A stretch of DNA of 23,247 nt, from the IMG/VR virus record IMGVR_UViG_3300045965_000170, positions 1-23,247 of that record. One strand, 5' to 3'. The stretch is from a virus. Position 1 is the first letter of the stretch. Each line of letters starts with the position of its first letter. The notes under the pieces were generated by a model. It was not told the origin of the DNA and did no database searches. It saw only the letters and a program-made list of their open reading frames with translations. This document shows, in pieces, positions 8,426 to 14,311 of this stretch. The translations under genes were made by a program, and so were the position numbers.

Positions 8426-8447
8426 AGGAAAGTCCTATGTTTCTAGC

Positions 8448-9008
8448 CTACCCCGCCCAGTACGACCCACTGAGCGCAATCTGCGTCGTGGCCGTCAGGG
8501 CCGTCACCGGCAGGCGGTCCCAGCCCGTCGTACGCCCTTGCTGATACAGCCGCACGCGCGGTTCGCCAGCCACCATGGCGCCCATCAGGCTCTCGAACTG
8601 GCCGCCCAGCGTGACGTTGCCAAAGGCCAGCGACACCGGAATGAGCAAGGCGGGTGGGCCACTCGCCGCCGCCGGCAGCCCTGCCACGTCCACAAAGCCG
8701 GCCATGATGGGATCGAGCGCGCTGAGGGCGAGCGTCGCCGCAATCGTATAATTGTTCCCCGTCTTGATGGCCTGGCCCCACTGCACGCTATAGGTGTGAC
8801 CACTCGTGCCACTGCTGTCCACCAGCGTCGGCGTCCAGGTGAGGAGCACCGGCGTGATGGCCTCCAGCGTGGCCTCAATGGCGCCCAGGCGTTGCTGCGT
8901 CGTCAGCGACAAACGCTCGAACCAGCGTACCCACGTCGGCGTGAGCACCAGGGGCTCCCGAAACAGCACGGGCTCACGGGCCGGCACAGGATCTAAACGT
9001 TCGGCCAC
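8448..9008 (-). CDS. Hypothetical virion-associated protein, beta-rich C-terminus
   Basis: 186 residues starting at GTG 9008, with AGGAG eight bases upstream; no ATG in this frame has a better site. The first 50 residues include W-V-R-W-F-E-R-L-S and look helical. The rest is rich in Val, Thr, Gly and Ser with alternating hydrophobic residues, suggesting a beta-sandwich or fibre-like fold with the motif Y-S-V-Q-W-G. It sits between the FN3 gene and the ejection genes, near the position of the P22 tail needle gene, but has no recognisable needle heptads. Probably a minor tail or decoration protein; function unknown. Confidence 0.55.
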   Translation of the reverse strand: MAERLDPVPAREPVLFREPLVLTPTWVRWFERLSLTTQQRLGAIEATLEAITPVLLTWTPTLVDSSGTSGHTYSVQWGQAIKTGNNYTIAATLALSALDPIMAGFVDVAGLPAAASGPPALLIPVSLAFGNVTLGGQFESLMGAMVAGEPRVRLYQQGRTTGWDRLPVTALTATTQIALSGSYWAG

Positions 9009-9020
9009 AGCTAGGGCTCC

Positions 9021-9387
9021 TCAAGGTACGACTGTACCGCGCAGTCCTGTCGGCGCGTTGGGCGCTTGTGGTAGCGGCACTTGAAATTGAACGGTGTTGC
9101 TAGGACCGGATTCCTCCCCGTCTGCAGCCACCGCTTTGACGATGTAGCAGTAGTTGTGCCCAGCCAGCAACGGGGCCGGCGCCGAGCCCGTATCCGTATA
9201 CGTCTGCTGGCTCCTGGGCGTCGTCGCCAGGAACGCATACACCCCGAGACAATCGTTATCGCGATACACCGCGAAGTGGTCCGCCGGGTCCAGGGGATTG
9301 TCAAAGATAATCCCAGATGAGGTTCACCCCAACCCCCAGGGCAGGCATGGCCCAGAGCAGCACAAGGGCGGTCAGTACGGCGCGCAT
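9021..9387 (-). CDS. Secreted-type FN3 protein, probably made by +1 programmed frameshift
   Basis: The gene starts at ATG 9387 behind GGAGG. The zero frame encodes 28 residues: a signal peptide-like segment (M-R-A-V, hydrophobic core, A-L-G) and the start of a beta strand (V-N-L-I-W-D-Y-L), then TGA at 9303-9301. In the +1 frame the next 93 residues (9302-9024) complete a fibronectin type III domain (D-H-F-A-V-Y-R-D, Y-C-Y-I-V-K-A-V) and a proline-rich tail. A shift at CTT TGA C gives a 121-residue protein with an unbroken FN3 A-B region. TAT CTT TGA C is identical to the prfB frameshift site. The alternative is a simple frameshift mutation or sequencing error. FN3/Ig-like domains are known to be joined to phage proteins by frameshifting; a signal peptide on one is unusual. 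Confidence 0.6.
9300..9310 (-). other. RF2-like +1 frameshift site (CTT TGA C)
   Basis: On the minus strand the zero frame reads GAT TAT CTT TGA C, with the stop at 9303-9301. Slipping by one base at CTT TGA continues with GAC and opens the FN3 frame. The ten bases TATCTTTGAC match the E. coli prfB shift site. The internal Shine-Dalgarno that prfB has three bases before CTT is weak here (TGGGAT); a GGGGTGA lies further upstream. Confidence 0.55.
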
Positions 9388-9388
9388 G

Positions 9389-10861
9389 TTAACTTACCTC
9401 CAGGCGAGCCCCTAATATGGCCGTGAACACCGGGTCAGTCACGACCACTTTGAACGCCCGCTGACTCTTCGCTCTCCCCAGCCGACGCCACCTGACCAGC
9501 CTCGTGCGTTCGCCAATGCGCCCGGCGCTACGCCACAGGGGGTGACTCCACGAGTGGCCCCCGTCATCGGACCAACTCAACATGACTTGCGGGTCGGCCC
9601 CTGGCGGCTGCGCACCCCCGTCGGGCGGGTCGAAGCCGGCCTGCTCGTGCGTGCCAGGCAGCGCCAGCCCATCCAGGCCCACGCCCGTTTCGAGCAGCAA
9701 CTCGAACAGGTGATACACCACGGGCTGCTGGTCGTTGCGGATGTGCGGCGAGATGCGCTCGCGGTAGAGCGGATCGGTGCCATGCGTGTACCAATCCGGG
9801 CGCCAGCGATACAGGTGCCCGGTGGTGCGATCACCCCAGAGATGGTCACCAAACGCGAGGCAATGCGTGCCAGCGCGCCAGGCCGTGAGCGTACCCTCGG
9901 CGGTGAGGTCCGCCAGTTCGGTCCAGCCCTGCGTCGCCACGTCATAGGCCCAGGTGGTGTCGTGGCCCGGCACGTGCAGGAAGTACCACGAGTGGCCACC
10001 ATGCCGGGCGGTGTAGGCTTCCGTGCCAGAGAGATCCGTCACATGCGAGAGCGACGATTCAACGGCATGGGTGGAGATGCGGACGGGGGCGAAACCTTCC
10101 AGGCGCCAGACCGGGCCTTCGCCCCTGGGGCTTCCTCCTAGGAAGTACACAGTATTTTGCATAGCGACGCAGGCCCAGGGCGCCGCGATCCCCTGCTCAA
10201 TAAACGTACTGCTGGCACGCATGTACGGGTTCAGACTGTCCCCGGTCGGATGCCACACCTCAATACTTTGCGTGCCGAATAAGTACAGCTCTCTATGGTC
10301 TATAAGCAGCGTCAGGAGCAGGTCGGCACGCGCTTCCGCCTCGTAGAAGTTGAGGGCGGGCCAGGTCGCCGGGGCAAACGGGTCGCTGTACCAGAAGCGC
10401 CGCGTGCCAGGCTCGTTGGTGAGGATGCGGCCATCGAGGTACTGCACCCGCCCAAAGGTCTGCGGGCCTGTGAGCGGGATGGTCGCCAGCGTGTTGGTGG
10501 CAAACGGCATGGTATACCCGACGCCCTGCGCGCTCACCACCAGCGTCTGGCCGTCATCGGTCATACTGACCGGCGCGAGGCCGGTGGCGAGTGTGCCACG
10601 CACGAGATGCGTACCGCCGGCAAAGCACTCGTAGAGGGTGGTACTGGTCGCGCTAAAAACCCTGCCATTTGTACATTCATATAATCCGAGAATAGGTGCA
10701 GATTCAAGTAAATCGACTTGCTCTAAACCAGGGAAACCGTACAACGTGTATTGCCCACGTTGATTTGGGGACTCTTCTAAATACAAATTTAATGTTCTTT
10801 CAGAACTAACAAAAGGGCTTCTTGCTGGTGATGACGGACCTACAAAGCCTTTAAAATCCAT
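9389..10861 (-). CDS. P22 gp10-like tail accessory / DNA stabilization protein
   Basis: 490 residues when started at ATG 10861 (M-D-F-K-G), which has AGGA just upstream; in-frame alternatives at 10876 (ATG) and 10888 (TTG) have poorer sites. The N-terminus has the pattern of gp10-type proteins: polar start, S-S-E-R-T-L-N-L-Y-L-E-E-S-P, then G-F-P-G-L. The remainder is beta-rich with repeated W and G motifs such as H-G-G-H-S-W-Y-F, fitting a propeller-like tail hub. P22 gp10 (about 470 residues) plugs the portal after packaging, and this gene has the right length and place after the gp4-like gene. The first 180 bases (10681-10860) are about 40% GC by hand count, against about 67% at 10501-10560. 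Confidence 0.75.
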   Translation of the reverse strand: MDFKGFVGPSSPARSPFVSSERTLNLYLEESPNQRGQYTLYGFPGLEQVDLLESAPILGLYECTNGRVFSATSTTLYECFAGGTHLVRGTLATGLAPVSMTDDGQTLVVSAQGVGYTMPFATNTLATIPLTGPQTFGRVQYLDGRILTNEPGTRRFWYSDPFAPATWPALNFYEAEARADLLLTLLIDHRELYLFGTQSIEVWHPTGDSLNPYMRASSTFIEQGIAAPWACVAMQNTVYFLGGSPRGEGPVWRLEGFAPVRISTHAVESSLSHVTDLSGTEAYTARHGGHSWYFLHVPGHDTTWAYDVATQGWTELADLTAEGTLTAWRAGTHCLAFGDHLWGDRTTGHLYRWRPDWYTHGTDPLYRERISPHIRNDQQPVVYHLFELLLETGVGLDGLALPGTHEQAGFDPPDGGAQPPGADPQVMLSWSDDGGHSWSHPLWRSAGRIGERTRLVRWRRLGRAKSQRAFKVVVTDPVFTAILGARLEVS

Positions 10862-10883
10862 GGCATTCCTAGCCATACTAGGG

Positions 10884-10900
10884 TACAATAAGAGTATACT
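10884..10900 (+). promoter_or_regulatory. Promoter of HNH gene 2 (TACAAT and TATACT boxes)
   Basis: TACAAT (10884-10889) is followed after five bases by TATACT (10895-10900), the arrangement seen before HNH gene 1. TATACT ends seven bases before the leader stem. No convincing -35 box. GTATAC is itself a palindrome, and the site lies just upstream of the divergent gp10-like gene. Confidence 0.45.
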
Positions 10901-10907
10901 TGCTCAC

Positions 10908-10993
10908 TGATGGGGTAGCGCCTGATCAGCGCTCGTCAAGTCATTGACCTTCCTCAGTGAGCCCCATCATCCAACCTGGAAGGAGGTTGCCAC
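10908..10993 (+). ncRNA. Structured leader RNA, copy 3
   Basis: Outer stem 10908-10915 pairs with 10962-10969 (8 bp). Hairpin 1 pairs AGCGC (10917-10921) with GCGCU (10929-10933) around loop CUGAUCA, the same loop as copy 1 on an unrelated stem. The linker is CGUCAAG (10934-10940). Hairpin 2 pairs 10941-10947 with 10954-10960 (7 bp, one G-U) around loop CCUUCC (10948-10953). The loop is fully complementary to GGAAGG (10978-10983), part of the ribosome site, ten bases before the ATG. GGAGGUUG before the start is shared with copy 2. Confidence 0.75.
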
Positions 10994-11701
10994 ATGCCGT
11001 TCAAAGATCCCGAAAAATATCGTGCCATGGCTGGTATTTACTGTAGACGTTGGCTCGAAAAATCCCCCAAAAACCGTGAGACGTACAATGCCGCAGCGCG
11101 TGCGTCGTACCATCGACGGAAAGAACGACTCAACTCGGAACGTCGGGCAAAGCATGCAGCAAATCGTGACGAGTTGAATGCGATACGGCGAGCAAAGCGC
11201 GCTCTGAAGACACAAGATGCGCGGGAAAAGCGACTGCAAGAAGCTCCGCTGAAGAAAGCGCAAGCACAACAAGCACGTATTCTGTGGCTCAGCCAATGGC
11301 ATCGTACTTATCGGGCTGCTAATCCTCAGCAATTCCGTGCCTATGGACACGCGCGACGTGCAAGAGAAAATGGACATCCATATACATTGACACCAGAGCA
11401 AGAATCGTTTTGCCGCGCGCACTTTCACTACACCTGTGCTGTCTGCGGCCATGAAGAAGGCTTTCAGTGGCGCATTGTGTTGGATCACTGGATACCTCTC
11501 AAATCCCCTGACTGTCCTGGCACGGTTGCCACCAACATGATTCCTCTCTGTCATGGCGTCGGCGGCTGTAATAACTCGAAAAAGGACAAAGACCCTGAAA
11601 CCTGGCTGATTGCTCGCGTCGGGAAGCGCAAAGCCGCGACAATCTTGAAGCGTATCCGCGCCTATTTCGCTCTTGTGGCCCCAAAGGAGCAAGACGCATG
11701 A
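10994..11701 (+). CDS. HNH homing endonuclease 2 (basic N-terminal repeats)
   Basis: 235 residues. The N-terminal 120 residues are very rich in Arg, Lys and Ala with repeated N-R-E/N-R-D units, probably helical and DNA-binding. The HNH nuclease lies at about 148-200: C-x-x-C (148-151), L-D-H-W with Asp164-His165 as the catalytic pair, then N-M-I-P-L-C and C-N-N-S-K-K, giving the CxxC zinc-stabilised form. It resembles the protein at 14312 in both halves. It lies antisense between the gp4-like and gp10-like genes, with its own promoter and structured leader, and overlaps the next gene by ATGA. Likely a free-standing homing endonuclease whose site would be the intergenic junction or a nearby virion gene in cassette-free relatives. 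Confidence 0.8.
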   Translation: MPFKDPEKYRAMAGIYCRRWLEKSPKNRETYNAAARASYHRRKERLNSERRAKHAANRDELNAIRRAKRALKTQDAREKRLQEAPLKKAQAQQARILWLSQWHRTYRAANPQQFRAYGHARRARENGHPYTLTPEQESFCRAHFHYTCAVCGHEEGFQWRIVLDHWIPLKSPDCPGTVATNMIPLCHGVGGCNNSKKDKDPETWLIARVGKRKAATILKRIRAYFALVAPKEQDA

Positions 11702-11970
11702 CCCCGGAGCGCAAAGCCGACGTGCTCTTCTGGTGCCAGGTCGCCCTCTATCTCACGATTATGGGCGCGATTATCACCACCATGATCCTCTTTGCCTTCT
11801 GGCTCAATACCCTGCGCCTCGACCTGGAGGAAGCCCGCGCCAGAGATCGCGCCATGCTCCAGCAACACCAGACCGTGCTCGCCGATCACGACCGCGCCCG
11901 CGAGCAACACGACCGCGACCACCAGGCGTCCCACGCGGCCTTCATGGCGCTGCTCCAGGCGTACCGTTAA
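11698..11970 (+). CDS. Small membrane protein with coiled-coil tail
   Basis: 90 residues from ATG 11698, overlapping the HNH gene 2 stop (ATGA), with AAGGAG eight bases upstream. One transmembrane span at about 12-36 is followed by a strongly charged helix (about 38-75, many Arg, Asp, His, Gln) suited to a coiled coil, ending A-F-M-A-L-L-Q-A-Y-R. One N-terminal anchor with a long charged helix is like Rz-type i-spanins, but there is no partner lipoprotein gene and the helix is short. The overall plan also resembles the small proteins at 1136-1696. It shares the TTAA at 11967-11970 with the stop of the convergent adaptor gene. Function unknown; a lysis or membrane accessory role is a guess. 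Confidence 0.65.
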   Translation: MTPERKADVLFWCQVALYLTIMGAIITTMILFAFWLNTLRLDLEEARARDRAMLQQHQTVLADHDRAREQHDRDHQASHAAFMALLQAYR

Positions 11971-12683
11971 CCAATCCCCGCCCGGAAGCGCGCCATCCGG
12001 TCCCCCACCAGACCGCTCCCCGGCGTTGGACTCATCCGCCCTACGACCGTGTTGATCACCGCCAGGTTGCGCTTCGATTCCTCCGCAATCTTCAGCGTAA
12101 GCGGCGAGGGCTGCACGCCATAGGAGGGCGAACATTCGAGCGCCAGGGCTGCCCGGAGCGCCCGCGTATAGCCTGGCGGAAACTGCACGTCGTCATCGAG
12201 ACTGCTGAAGGCCTCTAGGGGCACCCAGGGATAGACGGTAATCGTCCATGGTCCTGCCGCATTGACTGGCCAAATATACAGCTCCCCTAGGGGCACCTGC
12301 GGCGCGTAGTACAGCGCCAGGGGCCACGTGCTGGTTTCCGTCTTCCAGGCGAGCTGGGCGTACTGCTCCTGGCGCGCCAGCACCTCCACGGGGTAGTCAT
12401 AGCCCACCGCATCACGGTACTCCGCATGGTCCGCCAGGCGGATCGGGCGCGCACTGGGGATGGCACCGCCCACCCCCCAGGTCTGCATCGGGACACCTGC
12501 GGGCCACGACAGCTCCGTGGGCTTGAGATAGTAAATCCACAACGACTCGGTACTGAACGAGTCGAGCAGGGCATTGAGCAGGTCCAGGCCATGCTGGGCC
12601 ATATCAGCCTGAATCGGCTCTTCCGGGCTACTGACGCCCAGGTCCATCAGGGCGCCTTTAATCAGGGTCCTGGCGGTGGTCAC
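11967..12683 (-). CDS. P22 gp4-like head-tail adaptor / tail accessory factor
   Basis: 238 residues from GTG 12683, with GGAG upstream and a GTGA overlap with the previous gene. The N-terminal helices match the gp4 pattern: T-A-R-x-L-I-K-G-A-L-M-D-L-G-V, then G-L-D-L-L-N-A-L-L-D-S. A segment with W-x-Y-Y-L and beta strands follows, then Y-x-W-V-P-L-E and a helical end with Y-T-R-A-L-R-A-A-L-A-L-E. This family attaches below the portal and joins head to tail in P22-like phages. Position after the coat gene and before the gp10-like gene agrees. P22 gp4 has 166 residues, so this one is longer. Confidence 0.75.
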   Translation of the reverse strand: MTTARTLIKGALMDLGVSSPEEPIQADMAQHGLDLLNALLDSFSTESLWIYYLKPTELSWPAGVPMQTWGVGGAIPSARPIRLADHAEYRDAVGYDYPVEVLARQEQYAQLAWKTETSTWPLALYYAPQVPLGELYIWPVNAAGPWTITVYPWVPLEAFSSLDDDVQFPPGYTRALRAALALECSPSYGVQPSPLTLKIAEESKRNLAVINTVVGRMSPTPGSGLVGDRMARFRAGIG

Positions 12684-12868
12684 CGGCTGCTCCGGCGCGG
12701 GCTGGCCGCCTCACTCTCAGCAGCCTTCGCCGCCGCGTCCGCCGCCTCAGCCGGGCTCTCAAACCATTCGCCAGCCGGGAGCGCACGCAATTCCTCCGGC
12801 GTCGTCACGACCTTCGATGTGCCACTGACGTGATAGCGCCAGGAGGGCAGCACAGGGGCTTCGGGCAT
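12680..12868 (-). CDS. Small hypothetical protein between coat and adaptor genes
   Basis: 62 residues from ATG 12868, 20 bases after the coat stop; an in-frame start at 12916 would overlap the coat gene. No strong ribosome site is visible (a weak GAGATGG lies close upstream). The middle, V-V-T-T-P-E-E-L-R-A-L-P-A-G-E-W-F, resembles short proteins found after phage coat genes. The C-terminus is an Ala/Glu-rich helix. Overlap with the adaptor start suggests coupled translation. Function unknown. Confidence 0.55.
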   Translation of the reverse strand: MPEAPVLPSWRYHVSGTSKVVTTPEELRALPAGEWFESPAEAADAAAKAAESEAASPRRSSR

Positions 12869-12888
12869 AATCCATCTCGCTTTCCATA

Positions 12889-14097
12889 TTAGACCAATGG
12901 ACTCCAGACACGGCATACGGCCTCAGGTTGCACATATTTGAACCCCCAGAGCACATCACAACGGCTCAAATGGCCATCAGTACGGATGTCGGAGTCACGC
13001 CACACGCGCAACGCCAGACGCACCTGTTCATCACTGGCCGTGGCATTCTCGCCAGACCACGGGGTAAACAGCTTGACGTTGCCCAGCGTCACGCCAATGG
13101 GGTGATAAAACAGGTTCTGGGCATAGGCGGTGTCTGCGGTACCCAGAAACGTGATGACGCCGTTATCCACGGGGAGTGCCGTGACGGTGGCCCGTGGGTC
13201 GGACGGCAGAATCATCGGCGGGTAGACCGGCACACTGGCCGTGCCCGTGCCACTCGCGTCCACGTCGGCCTGCACGCTGAACATGCGCAACTTCCCGGTC
13301 GATTCCAGCGACTGCGGCTTGATCCCGAACACGTTGGCCACCTGAAACACGTCGCCCTTTTTGAGAACGCCCGTGGCCGAGGCGGTAAAGCCCTTCATGT
13401 TAATCGTGGACCCCGTCGAGCCGGCGGCAATGAGCGGCGTCCCGGCGCGCGAGCCCGTGGTATGCGTGGCCACGTTTTGATCAATCGACCACTTCGCGCC
13501 TAAGGTCTTGCCCATCAGGCCATCGGTGTACTGCCGGCCAATCTCGGTGGACTGCTGAAACAGGCCCTTGTTCTCGTCAACCACCTCGATGCCTTCGTCG
13601 GGATGGAGCACCACGGCGCGCTGATCGTCCCTGGGCACCCCTTCCATATCCAGGAGGGCCGAGGCCAGACCAAACGCCCGCCAGTGCTTGCCGGTTTCCA
13701 CCAGCACCGAGTTATACGCCTCCCAGTACATAGACAGGCCATCCGTGTCAATTTCGTTGGCCAGGCGGGCCGCCTGGGGTTTGGCGATGCGATTGTTCCA
13801 GTCATCGAACTGCAATGTAAGTTCCACTGACGTGAAATCCACATCCGCATGTTTCTGTTTGTCAATGACCAGACGGACCACCTCTTCCACGTAGTCTTGA
13901 CCGACATAAGCAGGGCCATCATGGACCGAATAGCGCGGGGTTTTCCTTATGTCGAGAAAATCGCCGATCTTGTGACCTTGCTTCCCAAAATCATCCTCCC
14001 AGCGGCGATCCGCACCAGCGGCGAAAACGAGGTTATTGGTTAAATTAGCGAGAAGCATTTGACTTACCATCTGTATGGTACGAAAAGTATTGGCCAT
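12889..14097 (-). CDS. Major capsid (coat) protein, P22 gp5-like
   Basis: 402 residues from ATG 14097, with GGAAAG eight bases upstream. The N-terminal region (M-A-N-T-F ... L-A-N-L-T-N-N-L-V-F) and the following segment (G-D-F-L-D-I-R-K-T-P-R-Y) match the start of P22-type coat proteins, where an N-terminal arm precedes the HK97 E-loop. A long polar helix region at about 115-200 and a beta-rich insertion at about 215-330 fit an HK97 fold with an inserted domain. P22 gp5 has 430 residues. The gene follows scaffold and precedes the adaptor as expected, although an antisense HNH gene separates it from scaffold. Confidence 0.85.
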   Translation of the reverse strand: MANTFRTIQMVSQMLLANLTNNLVFAAGADRRWEDDFGKQGHKIGDFLDIRKTPRYSVHDGPAYVGQDYVEEVVRLVIDKQKHADVDFTSVELTLQFDDWNNRIAKPQAARLANEIDTDGLSMYWEAYNSVLVETGKHWRAFGLASALLDMEGVPRDDQRAVVLHPDEGIEVVDENKGLFQQSTEIGRQYTDGLMGKTLGAKWSIDQNVATHTTGSRAGTPLIAAGSTGSTINMKGFTASATGVLKKGDVFQVANVFGIKPQSLESTGKLRMFSVQADVDASGTGTASVPVYPPMILPSDPRATVTALPVDNGVITFLGTADTAYAQNLFYHPIGVTLGNVKLFTPWSGENATASDEQVRLALRVWRDSDIRTDGHLSRCDVLWGFKYVQPEAVCRVWSPLV

Positions 14098-14158
14098 ATT
14101 AGCTCTTTCCTATTTACAACGGAATGTCGGCGTAAAGGGGGAGCTAAACGCCATACTT

Positions 14159-14178
14159 TATTGGCAAACGTGCCAATA
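14159..14178. promoter_or_regulatory. Inverted repeat, possible operator
   Basis: TATTGGCA-AACG-TGCCAATA: perfect 8 bp arms with a 4-base centre, lying between the coat gene start (minus) and the promoter of HNH gene 3 (plus). It has no T-tract, so a terminator is less likely than a protein-binding site or a stabilising hairpin. Confidence 0.4.
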
Positions 14179-14185
14179 GATGGGA

Positions 14186-14210
14186 TACAATTACCTATGT
14201 CTGGTATACT
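14186..14210 (+). promoter_or_regulatory. Promoter of HNH gene 3
   Basis: TACAAT (14186-14191) and, further down, TGG-TATACT (14202-14210), which is an extended -10 box. TATACT ends six bases before the leader stem at 14217, as in the other three units. The -35 region is weak. Confidence 0.45.
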
Positions 14211-14216
14211 CCAGAT

Positions 14217-14311
14217 GCGACACGGCTAGGGAACAGCTGCCCGAAAACCTGTCTCAGCAGGCTGCCGCGTCGTTTTCCACTGAGACCTCTGACTGAGGAG
14301 AGGACAGAGAG
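14217..14311 (+). ncRNA. Structured leader RNA, copy 4 (more diverged)
   Basis: Outer stem 14217-14226 pairs with 14264-14273 (one A-C mismatch and one G-U). Hairpin 1 is GGG (14229-14231) with CCC (14240-14242) and an 8-nt loop ending in the palindrome CAGCUG. The linker is GAAAA. Hairpin 2 is CCUG/CAGG with loop UCUCAG (14252-14257). The loop can pair fully with CUGAGA (14280-14285), or with one G-U with CUGAGG (14293-14298), which overlaps the ribosome site. The second choice gives start spacing closest to copies 1-3. Confidence 0.6.

Noticed and set aside
14159-14178. Rho-independent terminator
   Set aside because: No T-tract on either side of the inverted repeat.
10862-14311. Group I introns carrying the HNH genes
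   Set aside because: No virion gene is interrupted, the leaders end at the endonuclease start codons, and no P3/P7-type core was found.
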